Shown piece after piece: positions 19,447-28,071 of a stretch of DNA of 64,000 nt. Where the stretch lies: assembly GCF_042651425.1 (NCBI RefSeq), contig NZ_JBHSCW010000008.1, positions 79,710 to 143,709 of the forward strand, given 5' to 3'. The notes under the pieces are model-generated. The model had not been told where the DNA came from. It worked only from the letters and a program-made list of their open reading frames with translations, and searched no databases. The stretch's first letter is position 1; every line of letters begins with the position of its first letter. This DNA is from Fodinicurvata halophila. GTDB lineage: Bacteria; Pseudomonadota; Alphaproteobacteria; Kiloniellales; DSM-21159. The position numbers were made by a program, and so were the translations under genes.

Positions 19447-19537
19447 CCCTGCGCGTCGTGCAGAAAGGAAGCTTCATGGAACGCGGCATGCCCCCGAACA
19501 TCAATTCCTGCCGGGGAGCACCCCCCTGTCGTCCGGC

Positions 19538-20923
19538 ATGAGCGACGATCCCAAGAGCATACGCCGCCCCCGTGCACTCGGTGGCGGCCAGAGCGGACGC
19601 CGGCGCACGCGTTTCAAGCTGAAGCGCCTAATCCCGCGCAGCCTGCTGGCCCGCTCCCTGCTGATCATCATCATGCCGCTGATCCTGCTGCAGGGAATCT
19701 CCACCTGGGCCTTCTATGAACGCCACTACCAGACCATCACCCGGCGTCTCAGCCAAGCCGTGGCGGGCGAGATCGCCTCGGTGATCGACGTGCTGGAGCG
19801 CGAGTCGCGCACCATGACCAATGTCGAGATGTTCGCCCTGGCGGACGCGCATATGTGGCTCAACATGCGCCTGCTGCCGGACCAGGAACTCAAGGAAGTG
19901 GATAGCAAGCTCCTGCCCTCGGTTCTGGACAGCCGGCTGGGACAGGCCCTGCGCGAACAGCTCTGGCATCCCTACGTCGTCGACAGCCAGAGCCTCACGC
20001 ACTACGTGGAGATCCAGGTGGATCTGGGCGACTCCATATTGCAGGTCCTGGTGCCGCGACGCCGGCTTTTTAGCTCCACGATCTATATCTTCCTGATCTG
20101 GATGTTCGGCAGCTCCATCGTGCTGTCCGCGGCCGCCACGCTTTTCATGCGCCACGAGGTCCGACCCATTCGGCGTCTTGCCAAAGCCGCGGATAATTTC
20201 GGGCGCGGCGTGGACGTCACCGGATTCCGCCCGGAAGGCGCCACCGAGGTTCGCCTGGCCGGCACCGCCTTCCTGCAGATGCAGGACCGCATCAAGCGAC
20301 AGATCCAGCAACGCACGGACATGCTGGCCGGCGTCAGTCACGACCTGCGCACGCCCCTGACCCGTTTGAAACTGGAACTGGCCCTGCTGGGCGACGATGC
20401 CGCCACGGAGAGCATGCGCGCCGATATCCAGCAGATGGAACACATGATCGAGGGCTATCTCGCGTTCGCGCGCGGCGAAGGCACCGAGAATCCCCAGGAA
20501 TGCGATATCAGCGAGATCCTTCGCCAGGTCGTCGACCAGGCCCGGCGGGACGGTGCCCATGTGGACCTGCACATCGAACACTCGATGCCTACCGTGGCCC
20601 GCAAGGAAGCGCTGCGCCGCTGCCTGGCCAACCTGATCAACAATGCCTGGCGTTACGGCGGGAATATCTCCATCACCGGCCAGTGGTATCGCAAGGGTGT
20701 CCAGATCCTGATCGACGATGATGGCCCGGGCATTCCATCCGAGAAGCGGGAAGAGGTCTTCCGGCCTTTCTTCAGGCTGGACACCTCGCGCAATCCGGAG
20801 ACCGGCGGAACCGGTCTGGGATTGACCATTTCACGAGACATGATCCGCAGCCAGGGCGGCGACCTGAAGCTCGAGGAGGCTCCCGGAGGTGGTCTGCGCG
20901 CCAACATCTGGCTGCCGGGCTAG
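19538..20923 (+). CDS. EnvZ-like sensor histidine kinase
   Basis: A 461-aa inner-membrane kinase. A basic tail is followed by a membrane segment at about 36-59, a periplasmic region of about 115 residues, a second segment at about 178-204, a HAMP linker and the DHp helix with phosphoacceptor His268 in GVSHDLRTPLTRLK. The ATPase domain has the N box (NLINNAWRYG), G1 (DDDGPGIP) and G2 (GGTGLGL). It ends the MarR-regulator-kinase set. The signal sensed is unknown. The start lacks a close ribosome binding site. Confidence 0.95.
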   Translation: MSDDPKSIRRPRALGGGQSGRRRTRFKLKRLIPRSLLARSLLIIIMPLILLQGISTWAFYERHYQTITRRLSQAVAGEIASVIDVLERESRTMTNVEMFALADAHMWLNMRLLPDQELKEVDSKLLPSVLDSRLGQALREQLWHPYVVDSQSLTHYVEIQVDLGDSILQVLVPRRRLFSSTIYIFLIWMFGSSIVLSAAATLFMRHEVRPIRRLAKAADNFGRGVDVTGFRPEGATEVRLAGTAFLQMQDRIKRQIQQRTDMLAGVSHDLRTPLTRLKLELALLGDDAATESMRADIQQMEHMIEGYLAFARGEGTENPQECDISEILRQVVDQARRDGAHVDLHIEHSMPTVARKEALRRCLANLINNAWRYGGNISITGQWYRKGVQILIDDDGPGIPSEKREEVFRPFFRLDTSRNPETGGTGLGLTISRDMIRSQGGDLKLEEAPGGGLRANIWLPG

Positions 20924-20964
20924 GAAGAAAACAGGGGCGAAAAGCCCGCTTCGCGACGGTTCGC

Positions 20965-21336
20965 TCAGTGCATCCGTGCCCCGTTGGGGACCTTCAGGTT
21001 GGGCTCGGCCAGCACCACGGCCCCGTCCTCGTCGGCAAAACCCAGGACCAGAACCTCCGAGACGAACTTGCCGATCTGCTTGGGCGGGAAGTTCACCACG
21101 CCCATGACCTGTCGTCCTTCGAGATCCTCCAGGCTGTAGTGCTCGGTAATCTGGGCGGAGGTTTTCTTTTCGCCGATCTCGGGACCGAAATCGATCCAGA
21201 GCTTGTAGGACGGGCGACGGGCCTCCGGATAGGGTTCGCAACGCACCACGGTCCCGACGCGAATATCGACCTTCAGGAAGTCGTCGAAGCTGATCTCGGG
21301 GGATTCTTTTATCGGGGAATCTTCTATGTCTGCCAT
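20965..21336 (-). CDS. csaA: tRNA-binding protein CsaA
   Basis: A 123-aa OB-fold protein of the EMAP/CsaA family, reported as a homodimeric export-related chaperone that binds tRNA. The family pattern is clear: FLKVDIRVGTVVRCEP, KLWIDFGPEIGEKKTSAQI, VMGVVNFPPKQIGKF, VLVLGF. The start at ATG 21336 gives a length near the usual 110-120 aa; an earlier GTG/ATG-type start at 21366 would add ten unlikely residues. It converges on the kinase gene. Confidence 0.93.
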   Translation of the reverse strand: MADIEDSPIKESPEISFDDFLKVDIRVGTVVRCEPYPEARRPSYKLWIDFGPEIGEKKTSAQITEHYSLEDLEGRQVMGVVNFPPKQIGKFVSEVLVLGFADEDGAVVLAEPNLKVPNGARMH

Positions 21337-21381
21337 CTCTTGGTTTCCTGCCACGTTTGCACACACGAGTAACCGGCCCCC

Positions 21382-21397
21382 AACATCCTGGGATGTT
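21382..21397. repeat. Short palindrome in the csaA/phasin spacer
   Basis: AACATCC, TG, GGATGTT: a 7-bp perfect inverted repeat with a two-base centre. It lies 46 bp upstream of the csaA start and could be an operator or part of a weak hairpin after the phasin gene. The rest of this 177-bp spacer shows nothing recognisable. Confidence 0.4.
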
Positions 21398-21513
21398 CCG
21401 AGAACCGGCCACTCATGGTCTGAAGTGTAATGAACCTATCAGGGGACAGAACCCCGATAAAGCCGACTTTGTCGCTGTCCCAGCGCTCGTCGGCAGGCCA
21501 CAGAGGACCCTCG

Positions 21514-22053
21514 TCAGTTCTGTCCGCCCTGGCTGCCCTGGCCGCCGCCGCTGGTCGACTTGCTCTGCTCGCCGCGCGCGCTCTTGGCCTCCTCGGACAT
21601 CGTCTGCAGGGTGGACTGGATCTCCTCGATGCTTTCCGAAACGCGCTTGTTGATCAGATCCTGCGCTTCGCTGTTGGACTTGGCGCCCATCTCGGCGAGT
21701 TCACGCATGTTGGCAATGGCCTTTTCGAAAGCCTGGCGGCAAAGTTCCGCCTGCTTCGCCATGCGATCCTCGGGGGCGCCGGCAGCCGCCATCTCATTCA
21801 TGACGCGGCTGGCTTCTTCCATGGTGGTTCGGAAGATCTCGGTCTGGCGCTGGGTAATGGCTTGTGCGCCTTCGTAGGCCACACGGTTCGCGTTTGTGAT
21901 GGCCTCGAGATTCTTGCGCTGAGCATCCAGGACCTGTTGCGGGTCAAAACCGGGAACCTGCCAGTTCTCGGCCATCTTGGAAAAATCCATCATCTTCTGG
22001 AAATCCGCTTCCAGAAAGGGATTGCTGTAGGTTGTCTTCTCTGACTTGGCCAT
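21514..22053 (-). CDS. Phasin family protein
   Basis: A 179-aa helical protein of the Phasin_2-like family that coats polyhydroxyalkanoate granules or acts as a helper. The N-terminal NPFLEADFQKMMDFSKM and AQRKNLEAITNANRVAYEGAQAI stretch are the family signature, and the C-terminus is a low-complexity Ser/Gly/Gln tail. CAGGAGAGCGACC precedes the ATG at 22053. An 18-bp palindrome lies about 50 bp upstream, a likely operator. No PHA synthase is in the window. Confidence 0.92.
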   Translation of the reverse strand: MAKSEKTTYSNPFLEADFQKMMDFSKMAENWQVPGFDPQQVLDAQRKNLEAITNANRVAYEGAQAITQRQTEIFRTTMEEASRVMNEMAAAGAPEDRMAKQAELCRQAFEKAIANMRELAEMGAKSNSEAQDLINKRVSESIEEIQSTLQTMSEEAKSARGEQSKSTSGGGQGSQGGQN

Positions 22054-22105
22054 GGTCGCTCTCCTGTAGCCGTGGGTGACAGAACTGGGCACAAACTAAT
22101 GCTTT

Positions 22106-22146
22106 ATGTTGCACTGCACAATAGAGAATATTGTGCAGTGCAACAT
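22106..22146. promoter_or_regulatory. 18-bp perfect inverted repeat upstream of the phasin gene (candidate PhaR-type operator)
   Basis: ATGTTGCACTGCACAATA (22106-22123) and its exact complement (22129-22146) are separated by five bases. The TTGCACTGCA core with TGC/GCA half-sites resembles the TGC-rich sites bound by PhaR regulators before phasin genes in other proteobacteria. It lies 6 bp before the end of the TetR gene, read on the plus strand. No U-run follows it on either strand, which argues against a terminator. Confidence 0.75.
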
Positions 22147-22151
22147 AGTCG

Positions 22152-22793
22152 TCAACCCGGTGCTGTGGCCGCACCCTCCGTGTCGGAGGTGCCCTCTTGG
22201 GCGCGCCGTCCGCGGCGCCGCCTGCGCAGACGCCCCAGCAGGTTGTCCGCGCGCGCCAAGGCGCGATCCAGTGCCGACATGGTCTTTGCCATGTCCTCGC
22301 TGTCGTCCTTCAGCCAGACCCTCAGAACTGAGAGATAAATGGCCGACAATCCCTTCACGCGCACCGCTCCGCGCCACCCGCCGGCCGACACACCGGCCAC
22401 TTCCAGCATCCAGGCCATGGAACGTCCCAGTCCTGGCAGAGCGCAAAGCGCGTTCACGGGTTGGCAGCGATAGGAATCCAGGATGTTGGCGATCGCCGCC
22501 TTGTGACGGGACAATTCGTCGAACCGCCGCATCAGCACGTCGAATAGCCGATCACGCGGACTGCCATTCATGTCTATGGAGTCACTGTCGCCCAGCACCG
22601 CGGCATCAACCTCGCGGCCATAGGCGGCAAGAATGGCCTGTTTACTGCCGAAGCGTTCATGAATGACGGCCAGGGAAACACCAGCCTCACCCGCGATATC
22701 GGACAGGGTCACATCCTGCCAGTCGCGTTCCGCAGCCAGTTTCAGCGTCGCATCGATAACCTTGCGCGCAGGATCCTGCTTTCGAGTCGCCAT
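22152..22793 (-). CDS. TetR family transcriptional regulator
   Basis: A 213-aa regulator with an N-terminal TetR helix-turn-helix (WQDVTLSDIAGEAGVSLAVIHERFGSKQAILAAY). The C-terminal ligand domain resembles that of the COQ9/'rpsU-divergently transcribed' type, which is only a tentative reading. A basic run (LRRRRRGRRAQ) closes the protein. AAGGAGG precedes the ATG at 22793. The target is not evident; the palindrome before the phasin gene is downstream of its stop. Confidence 0.87.
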   Translation of the reverse strand: MATRKQDPARKVIDATLKLAAERDWQDVTLSDIAGEAGVSLAVIHERFGSKQAILAAYGREVDAAVLGDSDSIDMNGSPRDRLFDVLMRRFDELSRHKAAIANILDSYRCQPVNALCALPGLGRSMAWMLEVAGVSAGGWRGAVRVKGLSAIYLSVLRVWLKDDSEDMAKTMSALDRALARADNLLGRLRRRRRGRRAQEGTSDTEGAATAPG

Positions 22794-22852
22794 AACGTAA
22801 CGCCTCCTTGGTTCATCCCTATCAGGTAGGCGCAAGAGGACGGGAATCCAAG

Positions 22853-23335
22853 TCAGGCCCGGCAAATCTCCGTGAATTCCGCCCCGGTCAGCGTCGCAAG
22901 TTCCTGCGGTGTCAGGCGGAAAACCGCATTGGAGGTGCCGGCCGCCGCCCAGATTTCCACATAGGCCTGCAGGTCCCGATCCAGCAGGGTGCGCGGTGGA
23001 TGACTGTGCCCCACCGGCGGCACCCCGCCAATGGAGTATCCCGTCTTCTCGCGCACGAAAGCAGCATCGGCCCTGGTGATGTCATGCCCCAGGTGCCGGG
23101 CCACCTTCGTCTCATCGACGCGATTGACGCCGCTGGCCACCACCAGGACGGCTTCGTCGGTCTCGGGCAACCTGAAGATCAGCGACTTGGCAATCTGGCC
23201 CACCTCGCATCCGATAGCCCTCGCCGCCTCTTCGGCCGTCCGGGTGCTCTCGGGAAACTCACGCACATCACAGGTCAGCCCGCGATCTTCGAGCGTTTTC
23301 TGAACCCGACCGGCCGCGGCCTTGAGCGTGGACAT
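22853..23335 (-). CDS. YbaK/EbsC (ProX-type) aminoacyl-tRNA deacylase
   Basis: A 160-aa single-domain member of the YbaK/ProX superfamily, which removes wrongly attached amino acids from tRNA. The catalytic lysine lies in IAKSLIFRL and the substrate loop in YSIGGVPPVGH. It could edit Cys- or Ala-tRNA(Pro), but specificity cannot be read from the sequence. Its ATG overlaps the proC stop (ATGA), so it is translationally coupled to proC. Confidence 0.92.
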   Translation of the reverse strand: MSTLKAAAGRVQKTLEDRGLTCDVREFPESTRTAEEAARAIGCEVGQIAKSLIFRLPETDEAVLVVASGVNRVDETKVARHLGHDITRADAAFVREKTGYSIGGVPPVGHSHPPRTLLDRDLQAYVEIWAAAGTSNAVFRLTPQELATLTGAEFTEICRA

Positions 23336-24153
23336 CAGGAGGCCAGCTCGCGACTGCGCCGGGTGGCTGCCGCGATAGCCTGGACCATCAGGGGTTCCAG
23401 CCCCTTCTCGTCCATCAGAACAGCCAGGGCCTCGACGGTCGTGCCCCCCGGGCTGCTGACATTCTTGCGCAACTGTGCGGGCGTTTCAGAGGAGGTGTGA
23501 ACCAGTTCCCCGGCTCCGGTCACCGTCGCACGTGCAATCCGCTCCGCCACCTCCTTGGGCAGGCCGGCTTCTTCGCCAGCCTTGGCCAGACACTCGATCA
23601 TGTAGAAGACATAGGCAGGACCGCCACCAGAGACGGCAGTCACGGCATTCATCTGATCCTCGTCCTCGACCCAGTCCGCCAGGCCGACAGCCGACATCAG
23701 TTCCTGGCAGAACCGTTTCTGCGCATCGCTGGTCCGTGCGCCGGCGACAAGGACACTGACCCCGCGCCCCACGGCAGCCGGCGTGTTCGGCATGGCCCGA
23801 ACGATCGCTGCCTCCGCGCCGAGCTGGCTGCTGAAGTAATCAAGCGTCTTGCCGGCGGCGATCGAAAGAAAGACCGTTTCGGGGGCCACGAATCGCCTGA
23901 GGTCCGGCAGGACGTCATCCATCTGCTGCGGCTTGACCGCCAGCATAACCAGAGCCGGCTTCAAGTCCGAAGGCAACTCGGGGAGATGCTGAACATGGTT
24001 GAGCGGACTGTCGCCGAAAGGTTCGAGCGCTGCCGGGTTGGGATCCAGGATGTAGACGTTTCGGGGATCGACGCCGCGTTCCAGCCAGCCGGAGAGCAGC
24101 GCACCTCCCATCTTGCCACAGCCGATCAGCAGCAGCGGACCTGGTACATTCAT
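23335..24153 (-). CDS. proC: Pyrroline-5-carboxylate reductase
   Basis: A 272-aa NAD(P)H-dependent enzyme catalysing the last step of proline synthesis. It has the N-terminal Rossmann motif LLIGCGKMGGALL, LAVKPQQ, the VRAMPNTPAAVGRG loop, VTAVSGGGPAYVFYMIE and the closing SSPGGTTVEAL. Proline is also a compatible solute, but nothing here shows such a role. It lies 7 bp after the YbjN gene in the ubiK-ybjN-proC-ybaK run. Confidence 0.97.
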   Translation of the reverse strand: MNVPGPLLLIGCGKMGGALLSGWLERGVDPRNVYILDPNPAALEPFGDSPLNHVQHLPELPSDLKPALVMLAVKPQQMDDVLPDLRRFVAPETVFLSIAAGKTLDYFSSQLGAEAAIVRAMPNTPAAVGRGVSVLVAGARTSDAQKRFCQELMSAVGLADWVEDEDQMNAVTAVSGGGPAYVFYMIECLAKAGEEAGLPKEVAERIARATVTGAGELVHTSSETPAQLRKNVSSPGGTTVEALAVLMDEKGLEPLMVQAIAAATRRSRELAS

Positions 24154-24160
24154 TCTGTCT

Positions 24161-24661
24161 CTAAGCCTCTCCTACAGTGTCCATCATTGCGGCCGTCAGC
24201 GCCTCCTCGACGGGACGGCCGCCCCACACCACCATCTGCAAAGCGGGATAGAGACGTTCGCACTCCAGCAGGGCCGTGTCGAGCAGGTCTTCGAGCTGCT
24301 CGACGGAAATCCCGCTGGTCCCGCGCAGGGGGATCGTGTGGCGGAAGAGAACGGCGCCATCTTCGGGAGAATAGTCGAAATGCCCGAGCCAAAGGCGCTC
24401 GTTGGCGGCCGCCAGCAGTTCGAAGACAGCAGCACGACGGGTAACGGCAACACGCGCCTCAAGATGGCAGGAGAGATACATGGCACCAATGTCCGATTGC
24501 CAGAGCGCGCAGACATTGTAGTCGCACCACTGACCGGCGACCTGGACGATCAGTTCCGAGTCACTCGAGCGATCGTGTATCCAGTCGTTGGCAGCAACCA
24601 ATTCCTCGAAGAGATCGAGGGGGTTCGCGGAAATTCGGGAATGTTCGATGAGCAGACTCAT
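24161..24661 (-). CDS. YbjN domain-containing protein
   Basis: A 166-aa cytoplasmic protein of the YbjN family, whose type III secretion chaperone-like fold is of unclear function. The family pattern WCDYNVCALWQSDIGAMYLSC and VVWGGRPVEEAL is visible. In many alphaproteobacteria it sits directly before proC, as it does here (7-bp gap). Confidence 0.88.
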   Translation of the reverse strand: MSLLIEHSRISANPLDLFEELVAANDWIHDRSSDSELIVQVAGQWCDYNVCALWQSDIGAMYLSCHLEARVAVTRRAAVFELLAAANERLWLGHFDYSPEDGAVLFRHTIPLRGTSGISVEQLEDLLDTALLECERLYPALQMVVWGGRPVEEALTAAMMDTVGEA

Positions 24662-24814
24662 GGAGGGCCTCCATTATGCGCCCGGGCGCTTATGCCGGCG
24701 GCGATCAGGTTGGCTCAGGCCACTCGGGAGGACTCTAAATATCGAGAGCCTGAGGCCTCATCCCACCAGATATAGCGTGCCAAATTCCTTTCCGCGATGC
24801 AACAAGGATACCGC

Positions 24815-25201
24815 TCAGCCTGCGTCTTTCTTGCCGCTGCTCTTGCCCTTGCCCGTCGAGCCGGCCTTGCTCGAAGCGGCGGCCGTGCGCTTGCCGGAGG
24901 TCGTTCTGCTCGAGGCGGCCTTGCGCCCCCCTCCGGAAGCCGCGGACGTCTCGAGTTCGGCCAGCCGGGCTTCGAGAGCCGCGACTCGCCCGGCCAGTTC
25001 CTCCTGCTCCGAGCGGGCCTTCGCGGCCATCGCCTGCACTGCCTCATGTTCTTCGCGCGTCACCAGATCCATACCGGACAGCAACTTTTCCAGTTGATCA
25101 CGCACCCGCGCCTCGGCCTCGGTGCGGACGTCACTGGCGACACCGGCGGCACCACCGAACACCCGTGCGAGATCATCGAACAGACGGTTCTGGGATTGCA
25201 T
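24815..25201 (-). CDS. ubiK: Ubiquinone biosynthesis accessory factor UbiK
   Basis: A 128-aa coiled-coil protein of the UbiK (YqiC) family, an accessory factor of the soluble ubiquinone-making complex. The core runs through about residue 80 (NRLFDDLARVF, LVTREEHEAVQAMAAKAR, LAGRVAALEARLAELE). The remaining 45 residues are a low-complexity Ser/Gly/Lys/Arg tail like histone-H1 tails, longer than in E. coli. AAGGAG lies 8 bp before the ATG at 25201, with a GTG one codon earlier. It is divergent from lgt. Confidence 0.9.
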   Translation of the reverse strand: MQSQNRLFDDLARVFGGAAGVASDVRTEAEARVRDQLEKLLSGMDLVTREEHEAVQAMAAKARSEQEELAGRVAALEARLAELETSAASGGGRKAASSRTTSGKRTAAASSKAGSTGKGKSSGKKDAG

Positions 25202-25342
25202 CACCTGAACTCCTTCTCATTCCCGGGGCACTTCCCTTAAAGTAACGCAGTGTCCCCGTCTTGCCACTGCCCTTTTCTTGGAACAGTGCGCCGCCTATAA
25301 CATCACGAATATCCATTCGCTGAAGAGGATCGACGGACCGCA

Positions 25343-26167
25343 ATGGAAAATCTGCTGCTCTGGGGCGCGCTCGCTTTTCCGCAATTCGATCCCGTGGCCC
25401 TGGAGATTGGCCCTCTCGCCATACGCTGGTACGCACTGGCCTATATCGTCGGTCTGGTGGGCGCATGGCTGTATTGCCGGCACCTGATCACCCTCTCTCC
25501 GGCCGGCCTCACCCGGGAAGCCATCGACGACTTCCTGCTCTGGGCGACCCTGGGGGTGGTTCTCGGCGGACGACTCGGCTATGTGCTCTTCTATCAGCCC
25601 GCCTACTATGCCCAGCATCCACTGGAAATCTTCTTCCTCTGGCAGGGTGGCATGGCCTTTCACGGCGGCCTGCTGGGAGTGATCCTCGCGATCGTGCTGT
25701 TCGAGCGCAAACGCGGCCTGGCCTTCATGTCGCTGACCGACATCGTGGCCTGTGCCACCCCCATCGGCCTGTTCCTCGGACGCATCGCCAACTTCATCAA
25801 CGGCGAACTCTACGGCCGGCCCAGCGATGTGCCCTGGGCCGTGGTGTTTCCCGGTGCCGGCCCGGAGCCGCGCCATCCGAGCCAGCTTTACCAGGCCGGG
25901 CTCGAGGGCCTGGTGCTGTTCCTCCTCCTCTTCGTCATGGTCCGGGCCGGTGCCCTGAAATGTCGGGGCCTGATGTCCGGCAGCTTTCTCGCCGGATACG
26001 GGCTGGCGCGTATCATTGGTGAGCTCTTCCGCGCCCCCGACCCGCATCTTGGCTTCCTCGCCGGTGGCCTGACCATGGGGCAGCTGCTGTCGCTTCCCAT
26101 GCTGCTGGCCGGGGCCGCCCTGATCCTCTGGGCTCGGCGCAACAGCAGGATGGGACAGGCATCATGA
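25343..26167 (+). CDS. lgt: Phosphatidylglycerol-prolipoprotein diacylglyceryl transferase
   Basis: A 274-aa inner-membrane enzyme that transfers diacylglycerol from phosphatidylglycerol onto the lipobox Cys of prolipoproteins. The signature GRIANFINGELYGRP is complete, and HGGLLG and the Arg in GRLGYVLFY are in place. Seven membrane segments can be traced. It starts the lgt-midA-pgeF run and overlaps midA by 4 bp (ATGA). Confidence 0.97.
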   Translation: MENLLLWGALAFPQFDPVALEIGPLAIRWYALAYIVGLVGAWLYCRHLITLSPAGLTREAIDDFLLWATLGVVLGGRLGYVLFYQPAYYAQHPLEIFFLWQGGMAFHGGLLGVILAIVLFERKRGLAFMSLTDIVACATPIGLFLGRIANFINGELYGRPSDVPWAVVFPGAGPEPRHPSQLYQAGLEGLVLFLLLFVMVRAGALKCRGLMSGSFLAGYGLARIIGELFRAPDPHLGFLAGGLTMGQLLSLPMLLAGAALILWARRNSRMGQAS

Positions 26168-27279
26168 GCACAGCGCTCCTGGACAGTCTTGTCCGCCGAA
26201 TCCGCTCAGAGGGACCGATTTCCGTTGCCGAGTACATGGCACAGGCCCTGGCCCACCCCGAACACGGCTATTACCGCAAGCAGGACCCGTTCGGAGCCGC
26301 CGGCGATTTCACCACTGCCCCCGAGATCAGCCAGATGTTCGGCGAGCTGATCGGGTTGTGGTGTGCCGACACCTGGCAGGCCCAGGGCAGCCCCCACCCC
26401 TGTGCCGTTGTCGAGCTGGGGCCCGGGCGTGGAACGCTGATGTCCGACGTCCTGCGCGCCGCCCGTACCCTGCCTGGCTTCAGCGAAGCCCTCCAGGTGC
26501 ATCTTGTCGAAACCAGCCCGGCGCTGCAAAACCTGCAGGAACGCAACCTTTCGCAACAGGCACGCGTCACCTGGCACGAGAGCCTGGAGGAGTTGCCGAA
26601 CATGCCGGCCTTCTTCATTGCCAACGAGTTCTTCGACGTCCTGCCGGTCCATCAGTACCAGCGCGGTCCTGAGAGTTGGCACGAGCGCCTCGTGGGTCTC
26701 GATTCCGAAGGACAGGGTTTGGACTTCGGCCTTTCAGGGCCGCTGCCCGAAGCTCTGGTCCGGGATCTGCCGTCCTGCGAGAGCGGTGCCGTGATCGAGG
26801 TCTCACCCGCCGCCCAGCGCTACGCCGAAACCATGGCATTGCATCTCTGCCAACACGGCGGGGCCGCGCTCTGGATCGACTACGGTCATGACCACACGGC
26901 TCCCGGAGAAACACTCCAGGCGGTCAAGGGACACAGCTATCACCCCGTGCTGCAGGACCCGGGCGAGGCGGATCTGACCGCTCATGTGGACTTTTCCGCA
27001 CTCGCGCGCGCCGCCGAATCAGGCGGCGCCCGTCCTCACGGTCCCGTCGCTCAGGGAGATTTCCTGAAAACGCTGGGCATCGAAACCCGAGCGGCCATGT
27101 TGAGCGAGAACGCAACGCCTGATCAGCGCACGACCATGGCCAGCGCCGTGAAGCGGCTGACCGAGGCCGAGGAAATGGGCACGCTTTTCAGGGTCATGGC
27201 CGTGACAGGACCGCAGGCTCCGGTTCCGGCCGGGTTTCCAATCCCGCACTCCGAGTCCCGGGAAAGGGCCGCAGGATGA
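26164..27279 (+). CDS. Class I SAM-dependent methyltransferase, MidA/NDUFAF7 family
   Basis: A 371-aa member of the family that includes mitochondrial NDUFAF7, which methylates a complex I subunit. The family hallmarks are GDFTTAPEISQMFGELIGLW, the SAM loop VELGPGRGTLMSDVLR, and NEFFDVLPVHQY with the late IDYGHD and LTAHVDFS. Whether the bacterial protein acts on complex I is inference. It overlaps lgt and pgeF by 4 bp each, so the three are tightly coupled. Confidence 0.93.
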   Translation: MSTALLDSLVRRIRSEGPISVAEYMAQALAHPEHGYYRKQDPFGAAGDFTTAPEISQMFGELIGLWCADTWQAQGSPHPCAVVELGPGRGTLMSDVLRAARTLPGFSEALQVHLVETSPALQNLQERNLSQQARVTWHESLEELPNMPAFFIANEFFDVLPVHQYQRGPESWHERLVGLDSEGQGLDFGLSGPLPEALVRDLPSCESGAVIEVSPAAQRYAETMALHLCQHGGAALWIDYGHDHTAPGETLQAVKGHSYHPVLQDPGEADLTAHVDFSALARAAESGGARPHGPVAQGDFLKTLGIETRAAMLSENATPDQRTTMASAVKRLTEAEEMGTLFRVMAVTGPQAPVPAGFPIPHSESRERAAG

Positions 27280-28043
27280 AACTCTCAGCAGCCTGCCTGT
27301 CGGCGGAGCCCCGAATCGCACACGGCTTCTTCACCCGCCGCGGCGGCGTCAGCGAAGGAATATACACGTCTCTCAACTGCGGACTGGGCAGCCAGGACAA
27401 TCCCGACGCCGTGGCCGAGAACCGGGCCCGGGCCGCCACCCAGCTGGGCGTTCTCCCCGAGCACCTGCTGACCTGCTATCAGTTCCATTCAACCGAGGTG
27501 CTGGAAGTCTCCGGTCCGTGGGACAGCAACGGTCCCAGACGGGCCGATGGCCTGGTCACGACCACACCGGGTCTTGCTCTTGGCATCCTGACGGCCGATT
27601 GCCTGCCGGTCCTTCTGGCCGACAGCCAGGCCGGCGTGGTGGGAGCGGCCCATGCCGGCTGGAAGGGGGCCCTCGGGGGTGTCCTGGAAGCGACGCTGTC
27701 CGCCATGCAGCGTCTGGGGGCCGAGACGGACAGGATCACGGCGGCCACGGGACCGGCCATCTCCGTGGAGTCCTACGAGGTCGGCCCGGAATTCCGCGAC
27801 CGGTTCCTGCAGGACAGTGCCGAGTACGACCGCTTCTTCGTGCCTGGTTCGAACGGACGGCCGCATTTCGACCTCAAGGGCTTCGCCCATGCACGCCTGC
27901 ACGCGGCCGGCGTGCGGCAGGTCGAAATGCTTCCCCAGGATACCTGCAGCGCAGAAGATGACTTCTTCAGCTATCGCCGGGCCTGCCATCGCGGAGAACA
28001 GGATTACGGGCGAGGGTTATCCGCCATCTGCCTGGAAACCTGA
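27276..28043 (+). CDS. pgeF: Peptidoglycan editing factor PgeF (multicopper laccase-domain family)
   Basis: A 255-aa protein of the YfiH/DUF152 family, shown in E. coli to remove wrongly incorporated residues from peptidoglycan precursors and also active as a purine nucleoside or polyphenol enzyme. The metal ligands are His in YQFHSTEV, Cys in TADCLPV and His in AHAGWKG. The N-terminal HGFFTRRGGVSEG and the end-piece DDFFSYRR match as well. It overlaps midA and precedes the M24 gene by 28 bp. Confidence 0.95.
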   Translation: MKLSAACLSAEPRIAHGFFTRRGGVSEGIYTSLNCGLGSQDNPDAVAENRARAATQLGVLPEHLLTCYQFHSTEVLEVSGPWDSNGPRRADGLVTTTPGLALGILTADCLPVLLADSQAGVVGAAHAGWKGALGGVLEATLSAMQRLGAETDRITAATGPAISVESYEVGPEFRDRFLQDSAEYDRFFVPGSNGRPHFDLKGFAHARLHAAGVRQVEMLPQDTCSAEDDFFSYRRACHRGEQDYGRGLSAICLET

Positions 28044-28071
28044 TCCTTTGGCGCAACAGGGAGAAACCATC

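Noticed and set aside
22106..22146. Reading the phasin palindrome as a terminator of the TetR gene
   Set aside because: Neither strand has a T-run after the stem, and the arms carry TGC/GCA regulatory-type cores.
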